Shown: one piece after another, positions 26,309 through 33,869 of the stretch | How the letters are laid out: every line of letters begins with the position of its first letter | How positions within the stretch are numbered: position 1 is the first letter of the stretch | Assembly: GCA_017521295.1 (NCBI GenBank) | Contig: JAFXDF010000030.1 | Span: 1-47,601 of the forward strand | Reading direction: 5' to 3' | Source of the DNA: Clostridia bacterium | GTDB taxonomy: Bacteria; Bacillota; Clostridia; Oscillospirales; Butyricicoccaceae | Length of the DNA stretch: 47,601 nt | Made by a program: the position numbers and the translations under genes | The notes under the pieces: generated by a model | The model's database searches: none | What the model was told of the DNA's origin: nothing | Seen by the model: the letters and a program-made list of their open reading frames with translations, nothing else

Positions 26309-27070
26309 GTGGCAAAGATCATCGCGGTGGCCAACCAGAAAGGCGGCGTGGGCAAGACCACTACCGCCGTGAACCTGGCCTGCTGCGTAGCGGCAAAGGG
26401 TTATAACGTGCTGCTGTGCGACTTTGACCCCCAGGGCAATGCCAGTTCGGGCGTGGGCGTCAATGCCCAGCCGGGAAAAAGCATCTATGACTGCATCATC
26501 GGCGGTGTGCCCGCAAGCGACTGCCTGGTGCGCACCAAATACTGCACCGCCCTGCCTGCCGACATCCGTCTGGCGGCGGCCGAGGTGGAACTGGCCGACC
26601 TGCCCCGGCGGGAGCGGCGGCTGAAAGAGGCGCTGGACAGTGTCAAAGACCAGTTTGACTATGTGTTCATCGACTGCCCCCCCAGTCTGGGCCAGCTGAC
26701 GGTGAACGCCCTCACCGCCTGCGACACCGTTCTGGTGCCCATGCAGTGTGAGTATTACGCGCTGGAGGGCCTTTCCCAGCTGGTCTCTTCCATCCGAATG
26801 GTCAAGCGGTCCTCCAACCCCCACATCGACATCGAGGGCATCGTCCTCACCATGTACGACAGCCGTACCAACCTGACCATTCAGGTGGCAGAGGAAGTCA
26901 AAAAGTATTTCGGCAGTAAAGTCTTTAAAACCGTCATCCCCCGGAACGTGCGCCTGTCCGAGGCGCCCAGTCACGGTATGCCCGTCATCGCCTATGACCG
27001 GCTTTCCCGGGGTGCCGTGGCCTACAGCGCCGTGGCGGAAGAATTCTTGAAACGAGGAGGGAATCGATAA
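26309..27070 (+). CDS. parA: chromosome partitioning ATPase ParA (Soj)
   Basis: ParA is the deviant Walker ATPase that, with ParB-parS, drives origin segregation and in Bacillus also controls DnaA. The 253-residue product (same length as Soj) begins MAKIIAVANQKGGVGKTTTA with the deviant Walker A KGGVGKTT at about 10-17, then DFDPQGNAS (switch) and FIDCPPSLG (Walker B). The GTG at 26309 is chosen because GAAAGGGG ends 8 bases upstream and the N-terminus then fits the family; an in-frame GTG at 26300 lies at the ribosome site. The stop overlaps the parB ATG by one base. Confidence 0.95.
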   Translation: MAKIIAVANQKGGVGKTTTAVNLACCVAAKGYNVLLCDFDPQGNASSGVGVNAQPGKSIYDCIIGGVPASDCLVRTKYCTALPADIRLAAAEVELADLPRRERRLKEALDSVKDQFDYVFIDCPPSLGQLTVNALTACDTVLVPMQCEYYALEGLSQLVSSIRMVKRSSNPHIDIEGIVLTMYDSRTNLTIQVAEEVKKYFGSKVFKTVIPRNVRLSEAPSHGMPVIAYDRLSRGAVAYSAVAEEFLKRGGNR

Positions 27071-27933
27071 TGGCAAAAGGAAAGGGCCTGGGCCGCGGTC
27101 TGGAGGCCATCTTCGCCGAGGAAGTTCCGGCAGCGCAGAACACTCCCGTGGGCATCCGTCTGTCAGATATCGAGCCCAACCCCCGTCAGCCCCGACAGGA
27201 CTTTGATCCCCTGGCTCTGGAAGAGTTGGCCCAGTCCATTCGGGAAAACGGTGTTATCACCCCCATCACCCTGCGCAAAACAGGGGATACCTATCAGATC
27301 ATCGCCGGCGAGCGGCGCTGGCGGGCCAGCCGTCTGGCAGGCCTCCACGAGATCCCGGCCATCGTGCTGGACGTGGATGAGGACGCCGCTTATGCTCTGG
27401 CACTGATCGAAAACCTCCAGCGGGAGGACCTGAACCCCATGGAAGAAGCCGAGGGTTACCGCCGGCTGACCCAGGAGTTGGGCCTCACCCAGGAGCAGGC
27501 CGCCCATCGGGTGGGCCGTTCCCGGCCCGCTGTGGCCAACGCCCTGCGGCTTCTGACCCTGCCCGGCTCGGTAGCATCTCTGCTCCGGGACAAGCAGCTG
27601 TCGGCCGGCCATGCCCGGGCGCTGCTGCCTTTGGAGAGAGAGGAGGTCATGCTGAAAGCTGCTCAAACCATTCTGGAGCAGCAGTTATCCGTTCGGCAGA
27701 CCGAAACGCTGGTCAAGCAGCTGCAGAAGCAGCCCGCCGACAAACCCGAAAAGACCCCCGACATCTATGTCCAGGATCTGGAACGGGCTATGGCATCCCT
27801 GACCGGCCACAAGATCACCATCAAACACGGTGAGAAAAAGGGCAAAATTACCATTGAATATTACGGAAACGAGGACCTGGAGGCCGTCTGTGAAGCGCTG
27901 AAGGGGATCCGCACCGAAAAAACCGCGGAATAA
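27070..27933 (+). CDS. parB: chromosome partitioning protein ParB (Spo0J)
   Basis: ParB loads at parS, uses CTP to slide and recruits SMC. The 287-residue protein has the ParA-stimulating N-terminus MAKGKGLGRGLEAIF, the CTP-binding motifs GERRWRA and ENLQREDLNP, and a helix-turn-helix. Specificity positions are Arg152, Ala158, Thr163 and Gly180, i.e. the ParB type with Arg and Gly at the key sites, in contrast to the Noc paralogue upstream. A C-terminal dimerisation region follows a Lys/Gln-rich linker. It is coupled to parA (TAATG) and followed 17 bases later by serS. Confidence 0.96.
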   Translation: MAKGKGLGRGLEAIFAEEVPAAQNTPVGIRLSDIEPNPRQPRQDFDPLALEELAQSIRENGVITPITLRKTGDTYQIIAGERRWRASRLAGLHEIPAIVLDVDEDAAYALALIENLQREDLNPMEEAEGYRRLTQELGLTQEQAAHRVGRSRPAVANALRLLTLPGSVASLLRDKQLSAGHARALLPLEREEVMLKAAQTILEQQLSVRQTETLVKQLQKQPADKPEKTPDIYVQDLERAMASLTGHKITIKHGEKKGKITIEYYGNEDLEAVCEALKGIRTEKTAE

Positions 27934-27950
27934 ACAGGAGGAAAACCACC

Positions 27951-29246
27951 ATGTTGGATATCAGACGTATTAAGGAAAATCCCGAAGAGATCATCGACCT
28001 GCTGGGCCGCAAGGGCAAGGACGCCCGGGAAGCCATCCAGCGCATTCTGGAGCTGGACGGCCAGCGCCGCGTTCTGGTCAGCGAGACCGACAACCTGAAG
28101 GCCAAGCAGAATGCCGTGTCCAAGCAGATCCCCGCCATGAAGAAGGCCGGTCAGGACACCGCTCCCGTATTTGCCGAGATGAACGCCCTCAAGGAGACCA
28201 TCAAGGAAAACGACGGCAAGATCTCTGCTATCGAAGCCGAATATAAGGACCTGATGCTGGGCCTGCCCAACCTGCCCGACGGCGATCTGCTGCCCGGCGG
28301 CAAGGAGAACAACGAGCCCCTGCGCTATTTCGGCGAGCCTCATGTCTTTGACTTCGAGCCCAAGAACCATGTGGATCTGTGCACCGGTCTGGACCTGATC
28401 GACTATGAGCGCGGCGTTAAGCTGGGCGGCAACGGCTTCTGGATCTATAAGGGCATGGGTGCCCGTCTGGAGTGGGCCCTGCTGAACTATTTCATCGATA
28501 CCCACATCCAGGACGGCTATGAGTTCATCCTGCCTCCTCACATGCTGGAGTACCAGTGCGGCGTCACCGCCGGCCAGTTCCCCAAGTTTGCCGACGAGGT
28601 CTATAAGATCGCCAACCCCACCGCCGAAGGCCGCGTCCACTATATGCTGCCCACCGCCGAGGCAGCTCTGGCCTCCTACTTCCGTGACGAAGTGCTGAAG
28701 GAGAGCGACCTGCCCCAGAAGATGTTCGCTTATACCCCCTGCTTCCGCCGTGAAGCCGGTTCCTACCGTGCCGACGAGCGCGGCATGGTCCGCGGCCACC
28801 AGTTCAACAAGGTGGAAATGTTCCAGTTCACCACGCCCGAGGGCTCTGACGCTGCCTTTGAGGAGCTGGTCACCAAGGCCGAAAACCTGGTGAAGGGCCT
28901 GGGCTTCCATTTCCGTACCGTCAAGCTGGCCGCCGGCGACTGCTCTGCTTCCATGGCCCGCACCTACGATATCGAGATCCAGATCCCTTCCATGAACGGC
29001 TACAAAGAGGTTTCTTCCGTGTCCAACGCCCGGGATTACCAGGCTCGCCGCGGCAACATCCGCTTCAAGCGGGAAGCCACCGGCAAGCTGGAGTTCGTCC
29101 ACAGCCTGAACGGCTCCGGTCTGGCCACCAGCCGAATCCTGCCCGCTCTGGTGGAGCAGAATCAGCTGCCCGACGGCTCTGTTAAGGTTCCCGAGGTGCT
29201 GCAGAAGTATCTGGGCGGCCTGGAAGTGCTGAAGAAGGAGAAATAA
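27951..29246 (+). CDS. serS: seryl-tRNA synthetase
   Basis: SerRS charges tRNA-Ser. The 431-residue class II enzyme starts MLDIRRIKENPEEI, has the long N-terminal antiparallel coiled coil (about 30-105, rich in Lys/Glu/Ala) that grips the tRNA variable arm, and the catalytic core with motif 2 (TPCFRREAGSYRADERGMVRG split around FRREAGS) and motif 3 (GSGLATSRILPALVE). AGGAGG lies 9 bases before the ATG. The gap to parB is only 17 bases, so no T-box fits and serS is co-transcribed with parAB. A tRNA-Ser gene lies 0.6 kb downstream. Confidence 0.97.
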   Translation: MLDIRRIKENPEEIIDLLGRKGKDAREAIQRILELDGQRRVLVSETDNLKAKQNAVSKQIPAMKKAGQDTAPVFAEMNALKETIKENDGKISAIEAEYKDLMLGLPNLPDGDLLPGGKENNEPLRYFGEPHVFDFEPKNHVDLCTGLDLIDYERGVKLGGNGFWIYKGMGARLEWALLNYFIDTHIQDGYEFILPPHMLEYQCGVTAGQFPKFADEVYKIANPTAEGRVHYMLPTAEAALASYFRDEVLKESDLPQKMFAYTPCFRREAGSYRADERGMVRGHQFNKVEMFQFTTPEGSDAAFEELVTKAENLVKGLGFHFRTVKLAAGDCSASMARTYDIEIQIPSMNGYKEVSSVSNARDYQARRGNIRFKREATGKLEFVHSLNGSGLATSRILPALVEQNQLPDGSVKVPEVLQKYLGGLEVLKKEK

Positions 29247-29247
29247 A

Positions 29248-29706
29248 ATGCGGAAAATGCGTCGGTCCGACCGGGCCACCACAGTGGAAAAAGCCTGGGA
29301 AATTCTGGAAAATGCGGAGTTCATGACCCTGTCCATGATGGGCGCCGAGGGCGTGCCCTACGGCGTGACCCTGTCCTTTGCCCGGGTGGACAGCGCCCTG
29401 TATTTCCACTGTGCCAATGAGGGCTATAAGCTGGACAGCCTGCGGAAGAATCCCGCCGTTTGTGTGTCTGCCGTCCATCAGCAGCGCACCAAAGCCGAGG
29501 AGTTTACCGTGGCCTTTGAGAGCGCCGTGGCTTTCGGCACCGCCTGCGAGGTTACTCAGCAGAGTGAGAAGGAAGCCGGCCTGCTGGCCATCTGCAAAAA
29601 GTATGCCCCCGAAAACGCCGGTGCCGCCGCCTACATTGCCCAGTATCCCCAGGTTTCTGTCTGGCGCATCAATGTGACTAACATTTCCGGCAAGATCCAC
29701 GATTGA
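29248..29706 (+). CDS. pyridoxamine 5'-phosphate oxidase-like flavin protein (Nim-like)
   Basis: The 152-residue protein is a small FMN-binding split-barrel of the pyridoxamine-phosphate-oxidase-related type; the pattern FMTLSMMGAEGVPYGVTLSF near the N-terminus, LYFHCANEGYKLDSLRKNP and VCVSAVH resemble Nim/NimA-like proteins, which in anaerobes can act on nitro compounds. The real substrate is unknown. It starts 1 base after serS with the AAGGAG site inside the serS end, so the two are coupled. Confidence 0.82.
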   Translation: MRKMRRSDRATTVEKAWEILENAEFMTLSMMGAEGVPYGVTLSFARVDSALYFHCANEGYKLDSLRKNPAVCVSAVHQQRTKAEEFTVAFESAVAFGTACEVTQQSEKEAGLLAICKKYAPENAGAAAYIAQYPQVSVWRINVTNISGKIHD

Positions 29707-29709
29707 AAA

Positions 29710-29738
29710 TTGACCTCCGGCGGGGTCTGTGTTACAAT
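29710..29738 (+). promoter_or_regulatory. promoter of tRNA-Ser(UGA)
   Basis: TTGACC (29710-29715), exactly 17 bp, TACAAT (29733-29738). An inverted repeat CCGGCGGGGTCT/AGACCCCGTCGG (29717-29750, one mismatch) covers the spacer and -10. The predicted transcript start is about 117 bases before the mature tRNA, with a REP-like element in between. Confidence 0.6.
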
Positions 29739-29755
29739 AGACCCCGTCGGCGTTC

Positions 29756-29835
29756 TGTCATCCTGAGGAGCGACAGCGACGTGAGGATCTCAGGGTAAGC
29801 CTGCCGTGAGATCCCTCGGCAAGCTCGGGATGACA
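29756..29835. repeat. REP-like inverted repeat, copy A
   Basis: An 80-bp imperfect palindrome beginning TGTCATCCTGAG and ending CTCGGGATGACA, with internal GAGGATCTCA/TGAGATCC arms. It shares termini and inner motifs with the element at 45484-45556. It lies between the promoter and the tRNA-Ser gene. Confidence 0.75.
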
Positions 29836-29861
29836 GCGTTTTGGACAGGACAATGAAATAC

Positions 29862-29949
29862 GGAGAGATGGTCGAGTGGTTGAAGGCTCCGGTCTTGAAA
29901 ACCGGCGATATGCGAGTATCCGTGGGTTCGAATCCCACTCTCTCCGCCA
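29862..29949 (+). tRNA. tRNA-Ser (anticodon UGA)
   Basis: An 88-base tRNA with encoded CCA. The acceptor stem is GGAGAGA/TCTCTCC with discriminator G; the anticodon stem CCGGT/ACCGG encloses loop CTTGAAA with anticodon TGA at 29896-29898; a long variable arm (about 29907-29920) marks it as serine-type; the T arm is GTGGG TTCGAAT CCCAC. It decodes UCA and wobble-related serine codons. It lies downstream of serS. Confidence 0.96.
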
Positions 29950-29991
29950 CATAGCAAAAAGCCACCCCTTGCGGGTGGCTTTTTGCTATGT
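29949..29991 (+). terminator. long terminator after tRNA-Ser
   Basis: An 18-19-bp almost perfect stem centred on CTTGC (29967-29972), with GCCACCC/GGGTGGC inner arms and AGCAAAAA/TTTTTGCT outer arms. It begins at the tRNA CCA end. Confidence 0.88.
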
Positions 29992-30007
29992 AGGCATGGA
30001 ACTTTGT

Positions 30008-30104
30008 AGAGTGGGATTCGAAAGGCGGCTCTTGGCAACATGCCGGTGGCATGTTGCAACCGCCGTGGCTTTTCCGCAGAAAAGGGAGCCCACACTCTCC
30101 GCCA
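30008..30104. repeat. rearranged tRNA-Ser tail fragment with hairpin
   Basis: AGAGTGGGATTCGAA (30008-30022) is the exact inverse of the tRNA-Ser T-arm segment 29927-29941. A perfect 10-bp hairpin GCAACATGCC/GGCATGTTGC follows (30035-30057), nested within GGCGG/CCGCC arms. The segment ends in CCCACACTCTCCGCCA (30089-30104), 15 of 16 identical to the mature tRNA 3' end. It reads as a decayed duplicate or remnant of an insertion at the tRNA. No full second cloverleaf can be drawn. Confidence 0.65.
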
Positions 30105-30107
30105 AAG

Positions 30108-30137
30108 CAAAAAGCCGCCCGGATGGGCGGCTTTTCT
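30108..30137. terminator. bidirectional terminator, tRNA-Ser side and flotillin gene
   Basis: AAAAGCCGCCC/GGGCGGCTTTT with a GGAT loop (stem 30110-30120 with 30125-30135). The minus-strand side has a long T run (TTTTTGC), so it ends the flotillin transcript. Its left side AGCAAAAAGCC repeats the start of the tRNA-Ser terminator. Confidence 0.85.
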
Positions 30138-30151
30138 GTTATGTAGAACAA

Positions 30152-31678
30152 TTACAGCACGGGGTCGGGCTCTTCTTCTGCGGGAGGCTCACACTTAACG
30201 TCGGGAGCGGTGATGTTGATGACGGTGGGAGCGGGGGGATCGCTCTCGGCCATCTTGCCGCCGATGATGCCGGCCAGCAGGGCCTTCAGATCAATGCCCA
30301 TACCTGCGGTAAGGCCTTCGGTGACCTGGGTGGTTCCGTTGACGATATCGGAAAGCAGCTTTGCGCTGTTGCCCTCGCCGTACATGGTGATCTTATCCAC
30401 CTTGGACAGAGGCTCGGCAACATTCTTGGCGATCTGGGGCAGGGCCTCCATGATCATCTCCACGATGGCGGCCTCGCCGTACTTCTTCATAGCCTCGGCC
30501 TTGCGGTCGATACCCTCGGCCTCTGCCAGGGCCTTGGCCTGGATGGCCTCTGCCTCGGCGCGGCCCACGGCGGCAATACCGGCGGCCTCCTGCTCCTTGG
30601 CAAACTTGGCAGCCTCGGCGGCCTTTTTCATGGCCTCGGCGGCCTGCTCTTCTTCATAGCGCTTGGCTTCGGCTTCCTTCTGGCGCTTGAACAGATCGGC
30701 CTGGGCCTCCTGCTCCATACGGTAGCGCTCGGCGTCGGCCTGGGCGCGGATGTCGGCGTCCAGCTTCTGCTTGGCAATCTCGACTTCCTGCTTTTTCAGC
30801 TCGGCGTCACGCTCGGCCTTGGCGATCTGGGCGTTGACGCGGGCGGTCTCGATGGACTTCTGCTGCTCCTGCTCCTGGATGGTGTAGGCAGCGTCGGCCT
30901 CGGCCTTTTTGGTGTCGGAGGTGATCTTCAGCTCGGCACGGGTGATCTCCAGCTCGGTGTTCTTTTGAGCGATCTGGGTGTCAGCCAGCACCCGGGCGTC
31001 GTTGGCCGCCTTGTCGGCCTCGGCCTGGGCGATGGCTACGTCACGGTCAGCCTGGGCCTTGGCGATGGAGGCGTTTTTCTTGATCATGGCAGTGTTGTCG
31101 GCACCCAGGTCGCGGATCAGACCGTTCTCGTCGGTGACGTTCTGGATGTTGCAGGACAGGATCTCGATGCCCAGCTTATCCATATCCCGGGAAGCCTTCT
31201 GCATCACCTGGTCGGAGAAGGAGTCACGGTCGGTGTTGATCTCCTTCAGGGACAGGGTGCCGATGATCTCACGCATATTACCCTGGAGGGAGTCCTGCAG
31301 GTCGGTGGTGATATCGGAGGCCTTTTTATTCAGGAAGTTCTTGGCGGCCAGCTTGATGCCGTCGGGGTCGGGCGAGATGCGAACCTTGGCAACGGCGTCC
31401 ACATTCACGTTGATGAAGTCGTTGGTAGGCACCGACTGTCCGGTTTTGATATCTACCGTCATCTGACCCAGATACAGCTTATCCAGGCGCTCGAAGAAGG
31501 GGACACGGATGCCTGCCCGGCCGATGAGCACCTTGCTTTCCTTTTTCAGACCGGAGATGATATAGGCTTGATCGGGAGGCGCTTTGACATAACCGATAAG
31601 TACCAGCGCCAGCAGGATCACTACCACGGCGAGAACGGGGATAAGGGTGAGGATGCCGGAGAGAGATAATGCAAACAT
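30152..31678 (-). CDS. flotillin-like SPFH membrane protein
   Basis: The 508-residue protein is a flotillin (FloT/YuaG type), a scaffold of functional membrane microdomains. One membrane segment near residues 8-30 (LTLIPVLAVVVILLALVLIGYV) precedes the SPFH/PHB domain (about 30-210). A long Ala/Glu/Lys-rich coiled coil with repeated EAEA/AKAQA motifs spans about 210-410. The C-terminal part carries GAEA-like segments and an acidic Pro-rich end. AAGGAGG lies 6 bases ahead of the ATG. Flotillins are often paired with an NfeD protein; none is adjacent here. It is a single-gene unit. Confidence 0.93.
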   Translation of the reverse strand: MFALSLSGILTLIPVLAVVVILLALVLIGYVKAPPDQAYIISGLKKESKVLIGRAGIRVPFFERLDKLYLGQMTVDIKTGQSVPTNDFINVNVDAVAKVRISPDPDGIKLAAKNFLNKKASDITTDLQDSLQGNMREIIGTLSLKEINTDRDSFSDQVMQKASRDMDKLGIEILSCNIQNVTDENGLIRDLGADNTAMIKKNASIAKAQADRDVAIAQAEADKAANDARVLADTQIAQKNTELEITRAELKITSDTKKAEADAAYTIQEQEQQKSIETARVNAQIAKAERDAELKKQEVEIAKQKLDADIRAQADAERYRMEQEAQADLFKRQKEAEAKRYEEEQAAEAMKKAAEAAKFAKEQEAAGIAAVGRAEAEAIQAKALAEAEGIDRKAEAMKKYGEAAIVEMIMEALPQIAKNVAEPLSKVDKITMYGEGNSAKLLSDIVNGTTQVTEGLTAGMGIDLKALLAGIIGGKMAESDPPAPTVINITAPDVKCEPPAEEEPDPVL

Positions 31679-31782
31679 AGGGAACCTCCTTATTAGTCAT
31701 ATTTATAACTTTATTTTAGCATAAGAGCGGGCCATATGATATTGAAATAAATCTTAAAAATTCTTAAAACACAGAGAGAATT

Positions 31783-31800
31783 GTTATATTTTGATATAAC
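31783..31800. promoter_or_regulatory. inverted repeat GTTATAT-N4-ATATAAC upstream of flotillin
   Basis: A perfect 7-4-7 inverted repeat (31783-31789 and 31794-31800) about 105 bp upstream of the flotillin start in an AT-rich gap. It has the shape of a regulator operator, but no regulator is implied by context. Confidence 0.35.
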
Positions 31801-31826
31801 TATACGATTTGTAATCAAAATTAGCA

Positions 31827-31853
31827 CAAAAACGGCGGGGATTTTCCCCGCCG
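31827..31853 (-). terminator. terminator of the transglutaminase-like gene
   Basis: CGGCGGGG/CCCCGCCG stem (31833-31840 with 31846-31853) followed on the minus strand by TTTTTGTGC. It lies just after the stop at 31869. Confidence 0.88.
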
Positions 31854-31868
31854 CTCGGTTTTATGAAA

Positions 31869-33260
31869 TTACTCCTCGATTTCCTCCACAGAGACCATCT
31901 CCATGTTGGCCCGGACCTCCCACCGGGGATAGCCACGCTTGCTGTCCTCCACCTCGCCACGCTGGTTGTCGTAGGGGTCGTAGCGGAAGAACTTGCTCTG
32001 GGGCTCAAAATCGGCCATGAAGGTGTTGGTGGTCACGTTGCGGTACACGTCCAGATTGCCGAAGTAGTGGTTGCGGCGCTCCTCGGCACCGGCACGGAAG
32101 GCGCTGCCGCCAAAAGAAGGATCGGCAAACATCCAGCCGTAGGGGGCAACATAGAACATGGCCCAGTCGTGCATACCAACGCTCTCGGGATCGGCCACCT
32201 GACCGCTCTGCCACTTGGCGGGGATGCCGGCACAGCGGCACAGGGTGATAAAGGCCAATGCCTGTACACCGCAGTCGCCCCGCAGGGTCCGCAGACAGGT
32301 GTCGGCGATGTCGGGCATACAGAAATAGTCGGGCACGAAGCTGTACTTCACATTCTTGGTGATGTAATCATAGATGGCCCGGGCCTTGGCGATGGGATCG
32401 GTGAGGCCGTCGGTGAGCTCGGCGCACAGGGCCTTGATATAGGGGGTAAAGACGATGTGGGGCGCCAGTTCGCCGGTGAAGAATTCGGGCTGGACGGGGT
32501 CGGCCTTGATCTTGGAGGGGTCCACATAGGGGGCCACGTGCTTGTAGGAATATTCCACCCAGAAGGGATGGTTTTCGGTCATGGTCTCCTCCCAATGGAT
32601 GGTGCAGGTGTCGGCCTCGCCGGCGCAGATATGGGTGGGCTCACCGTAACAGTCGATGATCTCCAGCTCACTCTGCTGGATACAGTCGGCGGGCAGGGGG
32701 ATATACACCCGATAGGTCTCGCCGGGAACGAAGAATTCGTCCCGCACCTCCACCGTGTGGCGGATGGTGATCCGTGCGGCCATTTTGCCCTTTTCCTGCA
32801 TGATCTTCATACCGCGGTTCAGACGGCCGGTGCGGTCCAGCACCTCATGGCTGACCTTGGAGGGGTCCACTTCTTCCTTGGGCAGGCGGGCGGCAAAATC
32901 GGGCTCCTTGGACAGGGTGCCGAAGAAGGAGCCGGCCAGATGCTCCACACCATTGATAAAGATCCAGGTGATACGGCCTTTATCCATATAGGCTTTCAGC
33001 TCTGCCATGGTGAAATCGGGGATCTTTTCCTGGACACGGGCCAGAGCCTGGTCCTTGGAATAGGGGAACTGCCGGGGCAGACGCACCATCATCTCCCGCT
33101 GAGCCAGCAGGTTTTCCTGCATACACTTGGGGGTGGCGGGGTCGGCCAGAATGGTATCGACGATGCCGATGGCCCGGTCAAAATAACCGGCTTCCTTCAG
33201 ATGCTGAACGTGTTCGGGAAGGCCGATGCCGGACTGCTTGAAATAATGATTCTGGTTCAT
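31869..33260 (-). CDS. transglutaminase-like domain protein
   Basis: The 463-residue protein has a C-terminal transglutaminase-like cysteine protease fold with the full triad: Cys330 in RGDCGVQA, His364 in GMHDWAMFY and Asp380 in FADPSFG. The N-terminal 280 residues include a beta-rich region (about 160-260) and no signal peptide or membrane helix, so it is probably cytoplasmic. Bacterial members can be peptidases or amidases; its substrate is unknown. The ATG at 33260 has AAGGAGG 8 bases upstream; a longer frame has no such support. It has a near-consensus promoter whose -35 overlaps that of the divergent NUDIX gene. Confidence 0.88.
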   Translation of the reverse strand: MNQNHYFKQSGIGLPEHVQHLKEAGYFDRAIGIVDTILADPATPKCMQENLLAQREMMVRLPRQFPYSKDQALARVQEKIPDFTMAELKAYMDKGRITWIFINGVEHLAGSFFGTLSKEPDFAARLPKEEVDPSKVSHEVLDRTGRLNRGMKIMQEKGKMAARITIRHTVEVRDEFFVPGETYRVYIPLPADCIQQSELEIIDCYGEPTHICAGEADTCTIHWEETMTENHPFWVEYSYKHVAPYVDPSKIKADPVQPEFFTGELAPHIVFTPYIKALCAELTDGLTDPIAKARAIYDYITKNVKYSFVPDYFCMPDIADTCLRTLRGDCGVQALAFITLCRCAGIPAKWQSGQVADPESVGMHDWAMFYVAPYGWMFADPSFGGSAFRAGAEERRNHYFGNLDVYRNVTTNTFMADFEPQSKFFRYDPYDNQRGEVEDSKRGYPRWEVRANMEMVSVEEIEE

Positions 33261-33288
33261 AGGAATGACCTCCTTACAGGTTACCTCG

Positions 33289-33317
33289 ATTGTAAGCCCG
33301 GGAGAAAGGCTTGTCAA
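33289..33317 (-). promoter_or_regulatory. promoter of the transglutaminase-like gene
   Basis: Minus strand TTGACA (33312-33317), 17 bp, TACAAT (33289-33294). The -35 shares five bases with the plus-strand -35 of the NUDIX gene. Confidence 0.75.
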
Positions 33318-33340
33318 GGTTTTGGCGGCCGTGGTATACT
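33311..33340 (+). promoter_or_regulatory. promoter of the NUDIX gene
   Basis: TTGTCA (33311-33316), 18 bp, TATACT (33335-33340) with TGG before it (extended -10). The start codon is 27 bp downstream. Confidence 0.7.
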
Positions 33341-33366
33341 GAAAAAACAGAATGGAGGCGAAGCCT

Positions 33367-33840
33367 GTGAGCAAACAGACCACCCTGTGTTATATCGAGC
33401 AAAACGGCAGATATTTGATGCTCCACCGCATCAAAAAGGAGCAGGATGAGAATCGCGACAAGTGGATCGGCATCGGCGGCAAATTCGAAGAAGGGGAGAG
33501 CCCCGAGGAATGTGTCCTCCGGGAGGCCAGAGAGGAGACCGGCCTCACCCTCACCGCTTATCAATACCGGGGCATCGTCACCTTTGTGTCGGATATCTGG
33601 CCCTGCGAATATATGCACCTGTTCACCGCCACCGGGTTTGAAGGGGAACTGAAGGACTGTGACGAGGGCGTGCTGGAATGGCTGCCCAAGGACGAGCTCT
33701 ACGGCCTGCCCATGTGGGCGGGAGACCGGATCTTCCTGGACCTGCTGGACCGGGGCGCGCCCTTCTTTTCCCTCAAGCTGGTGTACCGGGGGGAAACCCT
33801 GGTCTATGCCGCCCTGGACGGAAAAGAACTGAAGATTTAA
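33367..33840 (+). CDS. NUDIX hydrolase (MutT / 8-oxo-dGTP diphosphatase-like)
   Basis: The 157-residue protein has a perfect Nudix box, GGKFEEGESPEECVLREARE ending in ETGL (38-60), with the catalytic glutamates in REAREET. Its overall pattern (TTLCYIEQNGRYLMLHRIKK at the start) fits the 8-oxo-dGTP diphosphatase-like group that sanitises the nucleotide pool, though NUDIX specificity is hard to predict. The GTG at 33367 is chosen because GGAGG ends 8 bases upstream; an in-frame ATG at 33352 overlaps that site. It has its own promoter and terminator. Confidence 0.9.
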   Translation: MSKQTTLCYIEQNGRYLMLHRIKKEQDENRDKWIGIGGKFEEGESPEECVLREAREETGLTLTAYQYRGIVTFVSDIWPCEYMHLFTATGFEGELKDCDEGVLEWLPKDELYGLPMWAGDRIFLDLLDRGAPFFSLKLVYRGETLVYAALDGKELKI

Positions 33841-33869
33841 AAAAGAGCGGCAAAAGCCGCTCTTTTTTT
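33841..33869. terminator. bidirectional terminator between NUDIX and hydrolase genes
   Basis: AGAGCGGC/GCCGCTCT with an AAAA loop, flanked by A and T runs, between convergent genes. The T run overlaps the stop codon of the minus-strand gene. Confidence 0.88.

Noticed and set aside
27934-27950. T-box leader ahead of serS
   Set aside because: Only 17 bases separate parB and serS, so no leader RNA fits.
29732-30151. Minus-strand frame overlapping tRNA-Ser (segment reading ERVGFEPTDTRISP)
   Set aside because: This peptide is the well-known false translation of the tRNA-Ser antisense strand; the RNA gene explains the sequence.
29862-30151. Integrated mobile element at tRNA-Ser
   Set aside because: No integrase, excisionase or cargo gene lies nearby; the next gene is flotillin. 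Only the tail duplication is kept as a finding.
29876-31669. Leucine/glycine-rich plus-strand frame antisense to flotillin
   Set aside because: It begins inside the tRNA-Ser gene and mirrors the repetitive codon pattern of the flotillin coiled coil.
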